A program made the translations under genes and the position numbers. The notes below the pieces were generated by a model. That model had not been told where the DNA came from. It ran no database searches and saw only the letters and a program-made list of their open reading frames with translations. From the NCBI RefSeq assembly GCF_003952665.1, contig NZ_CP017946.1, positions 1 through 64,000 of the forward strand: DNA of 64,000 bases, written 5' to 3'. Below are positions 52,784-59,813 of this stretch, in pieces (within the stretch, counting starts at the first letter, position 1; every line of letters begins with the position of its first letter). The stretch is from Bosea sp. Tri-49. GTDB taxonomy: Bacteria; Pseudomonadota; Alphaproteobacteria; Rhizobiales; Beijerinckiaceae.

Positions 52784-53194
52784 GTGATGCGGGGATGGTC
52801 GTCGATGCAGATGCAGCTGCTGGCCGCCGGCCTGCTGATGATCCTGATCGGCATCGCCCATTCGGCGATTGGCGAGATACTGATCTTCCGGCAGTTGCGA
52901 GCAGGGACGATCGTGCCGTTGCTCGCGCCGCAGCCCCTGCGCGAGCGGCATCTGCGCATCCTCTGGGCGAACTGGCATCTTTGCTCGGTGCTGGGCTGGG
53001 GGCTGGCGGCGCTGCTGATTCTGTTCGCCAGGTCGCCCGATCTGCCGGCGCACGCGCTTCACATACGGATCATCGCGATCGCGACCTTCGCCGGCTCGAT
53101 GCTGGTGCTGTTCGCGACCAAAGGCCGGCATCCGGGCTGGCTCGGCCTGCTGGTCGCGGCCGTGCTCGCTTGGCTGGGGCAGAGCGGCGCTTAG
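52784..53194 (+). CDS. Small four-helix membrane protein
   Basis: A 136-aa protein with about four hydrophobic helices (LLAAGLLMILIGIAHSAIGE, CSVLGWGLAALLILFA, IIAIATFAGSMLVLFA, LLVAAVLAWLGQ). A conserved-looking His-Ser-Glu (IAHSAIGE) and ANWHLCSVLGW motif recur in bacterial proteins of unknown function. Start may be 52784 or the internal ATG 52805. It converges on the FkbM gene with 6 bases between stops. Confidence 0.65.
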   Translation: MMRGWSSMQMQLLAAGLLMILIGIAHSAIGEILIFRQLRAGTIVPLLAPQPLRERHLRILWANWHLCSVLGWGLAALLILFARSPDLPAHALHIRIIAIATFAGSMLVLFATKGRHPGWLGLLVAAVLAWLGQSGA

Positions 53195-53200
53195 GCGAGG

Positions 53201-53959
53201 TCAGCGCGACAGCAGCGCGTAGACGTCGCCGGAATTGGCCTCGTGCGGCAGGTCGCGGATATGGGCGCGCATCGCTTCGGCATCGACCGCTTCGGGGAAG
53301 ACAAGTGCCTGGCTCTCGCCAAGCGCGACGTTGAAGCGATAGGGGCCGAGCGCGACGAGCCTGTCGAGACAGGCTTCGGCGACATCGCGCTGGATGGTGG
53401 TGAATTCGAAGGAGAGGGCGGGCGGCGTCTGGCCGAGGCCGGCGAGCACATTCGCCTCGAAGCCCTCGACGTCGATCTTGATGAAGACGGGCAGGCCGTA
53501 TTCGCCGATCAGCGCATCGAGCGTGGTGCAGGGCACGATGAGCTCGCGATCCCAGACCTGCTCGCGCCAGCCATCCTGGCCCTGCGCCGCGTCGACGAAC
53601 TCGCCCGAGAGGGTCGAGACCGTCGGGTTGGCGCTGTTGATCCTGAGCGTCGCGCTGCCTGCGCTGTCGCCGCAGGCGGCCTCGACCAGCGTCACCTTCG
53701 GATCACGGCCATGGATCAGGTGGAGCGCCCGGGCCGGGCCGGGCTGCGGCTCGAGCGCGACGACGCGCGCGCCGAGCCGGCGGAAGGAGGAGATGCGGTC
53801 GCCGACATGGGCGCCGATGTCGAAGGCGAGATCGCCCGGCCGCAGGAAGCGGGCATAGAGCGAGTCCATCGCGACCTTGCGGACATGGTCGCCATGGTAG
53901 ACGCGCAGCGAGCGCGCTACGCTTTTTGCCGTGCCTTTGGGATAGGCGACCGGCTTCAT
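53201..53959 (-). CDS. FkbM-family methyltransferase coupled to opgH
   Basis: A 252-aa SAM-dependent O-methyltransferase. SAM motif I is LAFDIGAHVGDRISSF near residue 44, acidic loop VVALEPQP, and the FkbM hallmark VFIKIDVEGFEANVLAGL follows. Such enzymes methylate hydroxyls on sugars and polyketides. The start overlaps the opgH stop codon as ATGA (53956-53959), so the protein is made with OpgH. That coupling suggests the methyl acceptor is an osmoregulated periplasmic glucan or its precursor, which is an inference. A longer frame through opgH exists but is not coding. Confidence 0.88.
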   Translation of the reverse strand: MKPVAYPKGTAKSVARSLRVYHGDHVRKVAMDSLYARFLRPGDLAFDIGAHVGDRISSFRRLGARVVALEPQPGPARALHLIHGRDPKVTLVEAACGDSAGSATLRINSANPTVSTLSGEFVDAAQGQDGWREQVWDRELIVPCTTLDALIGEYGLPVFIKIDVEGFEANVLAGLGQTPPALSFEFTTIQRDVAEACLDRLVALGPYRFNVALGESQALVFPEAVDAEAMRAHIRDLPHEANSGDVYALLSR

Positions 53960-55779
53960 CGGGCGTCGCCGCCCTGGATCGCGACGATCTCGGCCGGCGG
54001 GTCGAAATCCTCGGGAATACCGCAGAGACCCGAGCGGACGAACAGGGCGCCCAGCGCCGGCGCCGCGGTCAGCATGGCAAAGGGGATGGCGAGGATGTAG
54101 CCGGCGGTCAGCGGCAGCGACCAAATGAGAACGGTCGGCGACAGCACGGCGAGCGTGCCGAAGATGTAGAGCCCGAAGAGCAGATGCGGCCAGAGGCCGG
54201 CGAAGGCGGTGGCGAAGGAGAGGGCATGGGCATCGCGCGCCTGGCCGTTCCAGCCGATCTTCGCCTTGCCGAAGGCGAGGCCGATCATGAACAGCGTCGT
54301 CCGGAAGGTCGAGACGGCGCCCTGCAGGAAGGCGAAGATGATCTCGATCAGCGAGGAGACGACGAAGCGCAAGGTGCCGCCATAGCGCAGCGTGCCACCC
54401 TTGGTCAGCAGGATATCGGCGAAGCCGGCGAGCTTCGGCGAGAGGTACATCGTGAAGAACAGCACATAGAGGAAGGCGGCGAAGCCGGCGGGGTAATTGG
54501 CGATGGCGCGATCCTCCAGCACCTTCAGGGGCAAGAGCGCGATCATCAGCGTCCAGGCCGGCAGGCCGATGAACATCAGGATCGCCCAGGCGAGCTGGAA
54601 GCGGCTCATCGCCTTGAGGCCGGGGATGTCCATGATCTTGAGGTACTGCAGATTGCCGAGGCACCAGCGCAGGTCGCGCCGGGCGAATTCGAGCATGGTC
54701 GGCGGGTTCTCCTCCCAGCTGCCGGCCTCGACCGGGAGCACGCGGACCTCGTAGCCGGCGCGGCGCATCAGCGTCGCCTCGACCTGGTCGTGGCTCATGA
54801 TCGGTCCGCCGAGCGGCGGCCCGCCCGGCACGGTCGGCAGATGGCAATGATCGCGGAAGGGCGCGATCCGCACCATGGCGTTGTGACCCCAGAACGGGCC
54901 GCATTCGCCGATCCACCAGGCCGAGCCCATGGTGTAGGGCCGCATGCCGTGGCGCATGCCGAACTGGAAGATGCGGGCGAAGGCCGATTTGCTCGGCATG
55001 CCGACGACGAGGCTCTGCAGGATGCCGAGCTTCGGATAGGCCTGCATCATCCGGGCGAGCTTCACGATGGCGTCGCCAGACATGACGCTGTCGGCGTCAA
55101 GCGGCAGCATCAGCTCGTAGCGATCGCCCCAGCGCTCGCAGAAATCGCGGACATTGCCGGCCTTGTAGCCGGCATTGTCGCTGCGGCGGCGATAGACGAC
55201 GGTGCAATCCTCGCCGGCGTCGCGGGAGAGCTCGGCCGCAAGCGCCTCTTCGCGGGCGGCAACCGCGGGGTCATTCGTGTCGGAGAGCACGAAGTAATCG
55301 AACCAACCGCCTTCGCCGGTGGCGTTGACGCTGTCCTTGACGATGCGCAGTCGCGCGAAGGCGCGGGCGGGGTCTTCGTTGCGCAGCGTCATCAGCACGG
55401 CGGTGCGGACGGTGAGTGGCGTCTGCGCCTCACTGGCTGCGGCGAAGGGCGCAACCTGATCGAGCCCGTCCTTGGTGCCATGCAGCAGCCAGAGCCCGAT
55501 CACGGCGTTCCAGAAGCCGAGCACGGTCCAGGGCGCGCCGAACAGGAAGGCGATGAAGATCGCGATGTCGGCGAGGCTCCAGCCGCCGGCCGAGAGCATG
55601 CGCGACAGGCCGTAGAGTAGCGCCACCAGCGTGACGAGGTTCAGGGCCGCGACGAGCCAGCGCCGCGCCCGCAGGGTGGAGAAGGACTGCAGCCCCGCTG
55701 GCGTCAGCCTGGTGTCCTCTTGCGCCGCCGCCTGGAACGTGGTCGGAGCGGGACGCTGGTTCATGGCGGTTTCCGTCAT
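53956..55779 (-). CDS. opgH: Osmoregulated periplasmic glucan glucosyltransferase OpgH (MdoH)
   Basis: Inner-membrane GT2 enzyme that makes the beta-1,2-glucan backbone from UDP-glucose and moves it across the membrane. The 607-aa protein has two N-terminal TM helices (residues ~40-90), a cytoplasmic catalytic domain with LPLDADSVMSGDA (DxD) and RRDLRWCLGNLQYLK (RW motif), and several C-terminal helices. The usual partner OpgG, a periplasmic branching protein, is not in this window. Length is shorter than E. coli MdoH but normal for alphaproteobacteria. The ATG at 55779 has a weak binding site. Divergent from the PTPS cassette. Confidence 0.93.
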   Translation of the reverse strand: MTETAMNQRPAPTTFQAAAQEDTRLTPAGLQSFSTLRARRWLVAALNLVTLVALLYGLSRMLSAGGWSLADIAIFIAFLFGAPWTVLGFWNAVIGLWLLHGTKDGLDQVAPFAAASEAQTPLTVRTAVLMTLRNEDPARAFARLRIVKDSVNATGEGGWFDYFVLSDTNDPAVAAREEALAAELSRDAGEDCTVVYRRRSDNAGYKAGNVRDFCERWGDRYELMLPLDADSVMSGDAIVKLARMMQAYPKLGILQSLVVGMPSKSAFARIFQFGMRHGMRPYTMGSAWWIGECGPFWGHNAMVRIAPFRDHCHLPTVPGGPPLGGPIMSHDQVEATLMRRAGYEVRVLPVEAGSWEENPPTMLEFARRDLRWCLGNLQYLKIMDIPGLKAMSRFQLAWAILMFIGLPAWTLMIALLPLKVLEDRAIANYPAGFAAFLYVLFFTMYLSPKLAGFADILLTKGGTLRYGGTLRFVVSSLIEIIFAFLQGAVSTFRTTLFMIGLAFGKAKIGWNGQARDAHALSFATAFAGLWPHLLFGLYIFGTLAVLSPTVLIWSLPLTAGYILAIPFAMLTAAPALGALFVRSGLCGIPEDFDPPAEIVAIQGGDAR

Positions 55780-55820
55780 GGGCTCATCAGGCTGGCGGGG
55801 AACGGCGCGGAGGGCGATGC

Positions 55821-56813
55821 GTGGTAAAGCCGGCAATTGCGAATGAAGCAAGCGCGCAGGCGACCGCGCTCTGGTATGCCGCCGCGCGTGAATGCGTCCT
55901 GAACGCGGAAGAGTTGCCTGCGCCTGCGCCAGGCGACTGCCTTGTGCGCACGCTTTGGAGCGGCATCAGCCGCGGGACCGAAAGGCTGGTCTTCGACGGC
56001 CGTGTGCCCGAGAGCGAATATGAGCGCATGCGAGCCCCCCTTCAGCAGGGCGCGTTCCCGTTCCCGGTGAAATACGGCTACTGCGCCGTCGGCATTGTGG
56101 ATGCGGGGCCGGCCGAGCTGCTCGGCAAGCGGGTTTTCTGCCTGCATCCGCATCAGGACCGCTTCGTCGTGCCGGCGGACCGCGTGGCGTTGGTGCCCGA
56201 AAGCGTCCCGATGCGGCGTGCCGTGCTTGCCGCGAACATGGAAACCGCGCTCAACGCACATTGGGATGCCGGCTCGGGGCCAGCCGACCGCATCGTCGTG
56301 GTCGGTGGCGGCGTGCTCGGTCTGCTCGTTGCATACCTCGCAGCGAGGCTGCCGGGTGCGGAGGTGACGCTGGTCGATCTCGACGACAGCCGTGCCGAAA
56401 TCGCTGCCTCGCTGGGCTGCCGGTTCGCGTTGCCGGCGGACTGTCCGCAGGATGCCGATGTTGTCTTCCATGCCAGCGCCAGCGCTGCCGGCCTCGCCAC
56501 CGCGATCGGTGCAGCCGGCTTCGAGGCACGGATCGTCGAATTGAGCTGGTATGGCGAAGGCAGCGTTGCGGCACCGCTTGGCGGTGCTTTCCATGCCCGA
56601 CGCCTGCAGCTCGTTTCCTCCCAGGTCGGGCAGGTTTCGCCTTCGCGGCGGGCGCGCTTCGATTATGCGCGACGGGCCAATGCCGCGCTGGCGCTGCTGG
56701 CCGACGCGCGGCTCGATGCGCTGATCACGGACGAGATCGCGTTCAGAGATGCGCCTTCGCGATTGCCGGCGCTGTTCGCCGGCGCAGGGCTGACGGCGGT
56801 TCTGCGCTATTGA
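55821..56813 (+). CDS. MDR-type dehydrogenase, BchC-like, first gene of the PTPS cassette
   Basis: A 330-aa member of the medium-chain dehydrogenase superfamily. The catalytic-domain motif SGISRGTERLVFDG and KYGYCAVGIVDAG replace the usual zinc-binding ADH sequences; the structural four-Cys lobe is missing. The cofactor domain has VVVGGGVLGLLVAYLAA and Asp at TLVDLDDSR, favouring NAD(H). Closest pattern is to the BchC-like branch that oxidises side-chain hydroxyls. The GTG start has GGAGGG 6 bases upstream. It leads the cassette of four co-oriented genes and is divergent from opgH with 41 bases between starts. Substrate unknown. Confidence 0.82.
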   Translation: MVKPAIANEASAQATALWYAAARECVLNAEELPAPAPGDCLVRTLWSGISRGTERLVFDGRVPESEYERMRAPLQQGAFPFPVKYGYCAVGIVDAGPAELLGKRVFCLHPHQDRFVVPADRVALVPESVPMRRAVLAANMETALNAHWDAGSGPADRIVVVGGGVLGLLVAYLAARLPGAEVTLVDLDDSRAEIAASLGCRFALPADCPQDADVVFHASASAAGLATAIGAAGFEARIVELSWYGEGSVAAPLGGAFHARRLQLVSSQVGQVSPSRRARFDYARRANAALALLADARLDALITDEIAFRDAPSRLPALFAGAGLTAVLRY

Positions 56814-56863
56814 CGTCGCGCACCGGCCTTCGCCAAGACTGCGCGCGCTGAAGGAGACTGCCC

Positions 56864-57265
56864 ATGTTTTCCGTCGAAGTCCGCGATCGCATCATGATCG
56901 GCCATTCGCTGCCGGACCCATTCTTCGGCCCGGCGCAGGCAATGCATGGCGCGACCTTCGTCGTCGATGTCGCCTTCTTCCGCGAGAACCTGACCCGCCA
57001 GAACGTGGTGGTCGATATCGGCGCGGCGCTGACCGTGCTGAACCAGACGCTGAAGCCGCTGAACTACCAGAACCTCGACGCTCTGCCGCAGTTCGCGGGC
57101 GTACTGACCACCACCGAATTCCTCTGCAAATACATCTTCGACGCGATGGCGGCAGCGGCACGCTCAGGCAAGCTTGGCGCAGATGGCGCCGATTTGGCCA
57201 AGATCCGCGTCACCCTGCATGAGACCGATCTCGCCAGGGCGAGCTATGAGGGCGCGCTCGCGTGA
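56864..57265 (+). CDS. Divergent 6-pyruvoyl-tetrahydropterin synthase/QueD homologue
   Basis: A 133-aa T-fold protein. Position by position with QueD: zinc ligands His14 and His28 kept, but the third (HGH) is Ala30 (MHGATF). The catalytic Cys just before the HGH motif is absent (FFGPAQAMHG). The catalytic Asp-His of the LDH motif is Asn67-Tyr68 (LNYQNL). The substrate-binding Glu near the end (LHETD) and Asp51 in VVDIG remain. So it is unlikely to perform standard PTPS chemistry. It may bind a pterin-like molecule or act on a new substrate. Translationally coupled (GTGA) to the glycosyltransferase. Confidence 0.8.
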   Translation: MFSVEVRDRIMIGHSLPDPFFGPAQAMHGATFVVDVAFFRENLTRQNVVVDIGAALTVLNQTLKPLNYQNLDALPQFAGVLTTTEFLCKYIFDAMAAAARSGKLGADGADLAKIRVTLHETDLARASYEGALA

Positions 57266-58311
57266 GCGAGATCGTCTTCGCCATTCCGGGCGATCTCTCG
57301 CTGCCGACCGGCGGCTACGCTTATGATCGGCGGCTCCTGGCCGAATGGCGCGAGATGGGTGTCGCGGCGCGGCACCTGCCGTTGCCGGGAGGCTTTCCTA
57401 CTCCGAGCGAAGTCGATCTCGCCGAGACTGGCCGGGCGATCCTGTCGCAACCCTATGACGGCGTGCTGCTGATCGACGGGCTCGCCTACGGCGCCTTTCC
57501 TGAGAGCGTCGCGGCCGGGCTTGCGGGGCGCGTCGTCGCGCTGGTGCATCACCCGCTCGGGCTGGAGACGGGGCTGTCGCCGAAACAGGCGGCGGAGTTC
57601 GTCAGGCGCGAAATGGCGGCGCTGCACTATGCGTCAGCGGTGGTCGTCACCAGCGAGACGACCAAGCGGCTGCTCGCCGCCGATTTCGCCGTGCCGGCGG
57701 AGCGGGTCACCGTGGCGGAGCCGGGCGTCGATCCGGCGGAGCGTGCGGCAGGCTCCGGCGGCAAGACGGTCGAGCTGCTGGCGGTGGGCTCGCTCGTGCC
57801 GCGCAAGGGCTATGATGTTCTCATCGCGGCGCTGGAGGGACTGGCCGACAAGCCGTGGCGGCTCACCATCGTTGGCGCGGATGATCGCGCTCCTGCCACC
57901 ACGGCTGCCCTGATGGCGCAGATCGCCGCCACCGGGCTGTCCGGGCGGGTCAGGCTTGCCGGTGCGCTCGGGCAGGCCGAGCTCGACGCCGCCTATGCGA
58001 ATGCCGATCTCTTCGTCATGCCTTCGCTGTTCGAAGGCTATGGCATGGTGCTGACCGAGGCGCTGGCGCGCGGCCTGCCAATCCTGTGCACGACCGGCGG
58101 AGCCGCTACTGAGACGGCTCCCGACGACGCGGCGCTGAAGGTGCCGCCGGGCGATGTCGGAGCCTTGCGCGCCGGGCTGGCACGGTTGTTGGATGATCCA
58201 AAGGAGCGTCGACAGCGCGCCGACGCAGCCTGGCATGCGGCCGGCGCATTGCCGCGCTGGCGGCGGACTGCGACGATCGTCGCCGAAGTGTGTGCGAAGG
58301 TTTCCCCATGA
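57262..58311 (+). CDS. Glycosyltransferase family 4
   Basis: A 349-aa GT-B enzyme. The acceptor domain starts IVFAIPGDLSLPTGGYAYDRRLL with a Gly-rich loop; the donor domain has VGSLVPRKGYDVLIAAL and the EX7E motif in EGYGMVLTEALARGLPI, typical of retaining GT4 enzymes using nucleotide sugars. Start GTG at 57262 overlaps the PTPS-like stop by 4 bases; the stop overlaps the methyltransferase start by ATGA. No membrane helix or export gene is present, so the acceptor is probably a cytoplasmic small molecule. Confidence 0.9.
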   Translation: MSEIVFAIPGDLSLPTGGYAYDRRLLAEWREMGVAARHLPLPGGFPTPSEVDLAETGRAILSQPYDGVLLIDGLAYGAFPESVAAGLAGRVVALVHHPLGLETGLSPKQAAEFVRREMAALHYASAVVVTSETTKRLLAADFAVPAERVTVAEPGVDPAERAAGSGGKTVELLAVGSLVPRKGYDVLIAALEGLADKPWRLTIVGADDRAPATTAALMAQIAATGLSGRVRLAGALGQAELDAAYANADLFVMPSLFEGYGMVLTEALARGLPILCTTGGAATETAPDDAALKVPPGDVGALRAGLARLLDDPKERRQRADAAWHAAGALPRWRRTATIVAEVCAKVSP

Positions 58312-59144
58312 GCGGATTTTCCCCCGATTGGCTCGCTCTGCGCGAACCGGCCGACCATGCCGCCCGCAACCCGCAAGTGCTCGCCGCGGTCGGCTCGACC
58401 TTCGCCGGGCGGCAGTCGCTCTCGGTCGTCGATCTCGGTTGCGGCGCCGGCTCGAATCTGCGCGGCAGCTACAGTGCGCTGCCTGTGCGCCAGCACTGGA
58501 CACTGGTCGATGCCGATAGTCGCTTGCTTTCGGTGGCACGGCGCAAGCTCGCCGAATGGGCCGACGAGGCGCAGGAACAGGGCGAGGAGCTCGTCCTGCG
58601 CAAGGACGACAAGACGCTGACGGTGGATTTCCGGCAGGCGGACCTGACCAAAGAGCTCGAATGGGTGCTGGGCTGGCAGCCGGACCTGGTCACTGCCGCG
58701 GCGCTGTTCGATCTCGCCTCGGCGCGCTGGCTCGAACGTTTCGCGGCCTCGCTCGTCAGCATGCGGCTGCCGCTCTATACCGTGCTGACCTATGACGGCC
58801 GCGAGAACTGGGAGCCAGCGCATCCGGAAGACCAGCGCATGCTCGCCGCCTTCCACCATCACCAGCGCAGCGACAAGGGCTTCGGCCCGGCGACCGGACC
58901 CGATGCCACCGAAGCGCTGGCCCAGGCCTTCCGCAAGGCAGGCACGGCGGTCACGGTCGGCGAGAGTCCGTGGCAACTTGGGCCAGACCAGTCCGACCTG
59001 ATCCGCGAACTGGCTGCTGGGATCGCCGCTGCTGTGAGCGAGACGGGCCATGTCTCACCGGAGGCGATTGCTGGCTGGCTGGAAGCCAAGCGCGGTGCGT
59101 CGGTGAGCATCGGCCATCAGGATCTGTGGGCGCGGCCGGTGTGA
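58308..59144 (+). CDS. SAM-dependent methyltransferase, last gene of the PTPS cassette
   Basis: A 278-aa class I methyltransferase. SAM motif I is SVVDLGCGAGSNLRG near residue 42, with acidic loop TLVDADSRLLS. A methyltransferase core then runs to about residue 165, and a C-terminal extension (DQSDLIRELAAGIAAAVSETGHV) follows. Overlaps the glycosyltransferase by ATGA, so the two are co-translated. The acceptor is unknown. The order MDR-PTPS-GT4-MT suggests stepwise building of a decorated small molecule. Confidence 0.87.
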   Translation: MSGFSPDWLALREPADHAARNPQVLAAVGSTFAGRQSLSVVDLGCGAGSNLRGSYSALPVRQHWTLVDADSRLLSVARRKLAEWADEAQEQGEELVLRKDDKTLTVDFRQADLTKELEWVLGWQPDLVTAAALFDLASARWLERFAASLVSMRLPLYTVLTYDGRENWEPAHPEDQRMLAAFHHHQRSDKGFGPATGPDATEALAQAFRKAGTAVTVGESPWQLGPDQSDLIRELAAGIAAAVSETGHVSPEAIAGWLEAKRGASVSIGHQDLWARPV

Positions 59145-59190
59145 ACGCATTGCCAACCGTGCCGAATTCGGCCATGCCGCGATCCCGATC

Positions 59191-59691
59191 ATGACCTCGC
59201 TTCCCCTCACCATCCGCCAGGAACTGCCGGGCGACGCCGCGGCGATCGAGCGCCTGCACGAGCGCGCCTTCGGACCGGGACGCTTCGCGCGCACGGCCTT
59301 TCGCCTGCGCGAGGGCGCGCCGCCTGATCCGGCACTCTCCTTTGCCAGCCATGTCGGCACTTTCCTGGTCGGCGCAGTCCGGGTGACACCGGTCGTGGCC
59401 GGTGGCGCCCCGGCGTTGATGCTCGGCCCGCTCACCGTCGATCCCGCCTTCGAAGGCCGGGGGATCGGGGCAGCGCTGATGAACGCTGCTATCGAGGCGG
59501 CGCGCGAGCACGGCCACGAGCTGATCCTGCTGGTCGGTGACGCGCCCTATTACGCCCGCTTCGGCTTCAAGCCGATAAGACCGGGCCAGCTTGTCCTGCC
59601 GGGCCCGGCTGATCCGGGGCGTTTCCTGGCGCTGGAGCTCAGCGAGGGCGTGCTGGCGCAGCGCAGCGGCTCGGTTGCGGCGTTGCGATAG
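59191..59691 (+). CDS. GNAT-family N-acetyltransferase (YhbS-like)
   Basis: A 166-aa single-domain GNAT. The acetyl-CoA loop is LTVDPAFEGRGIGAALMNAAIEAA, after LMLGPLTV. The end LVGDAPYYARFGFKPIRPGQLVLPGP is characteristic of YhbS-type enzymes. The target is unknown. The gene is 46 bases after the cassette's last gene, same strand, and may share its transcript. It ends 10 bases before palindromic repeat copy 3. Confidence 0.9.
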   Translation: MTSLPLTIRQELPGDAAAIERLHERAFGPGRFARTAFRLREGAPPDPALSFASHVGTFLVGAVRVTPVVAGGAPALMLGPLTVDPAFEGRGIGAALMNAAIEAAREHGHELILLVGDAPYYARFGFKPIRPGQLVLPGPADPGRFLALELSEGVLAQRSGSVAALR

Positions 59692-59701
59692 GGAAGGGCG
59701 C

Positions 59702-59805
59702 CATTCTCGGGCAAAGCGAAGCGCAGACCCGAGAATCTCCGGACGAGAAGGCACCGACCGGAATCTCTTCCGGCCTGAGATGCTCGGGTCAGGCCCGAGC
59801 ATGAC
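59702..59805 (+). repeat. Convergent-junction palindromic repeat, copy 3 of 3
   Basis: ATTCTCGGG (59703-59711) pairs with CCCGAGAAT (59728-59736); ATGCTCGGG (59780-59788) pairs with CCCGAGCAT (59794-59802). Sequence and layout match copies at 12605 and 44533. It lies in the convergent gap between the GNAT gene and the next membrane protein gene. Confidence 0.9.
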
Positions 59806-59813
59806 GGCGGTGC

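Noticed and set aside
53960..54916. N-terminal extension of the FkbM methyltransferase frame
   Set aside because: Lies wholly inside opgH in another frame and is Arg-rich nonsense; the ATG at 53959 fits the family.
53926..55620. Plus-strand frame antisense to opgH
   Set aside because: Shadow of a conserved glycosyltransferase gene.
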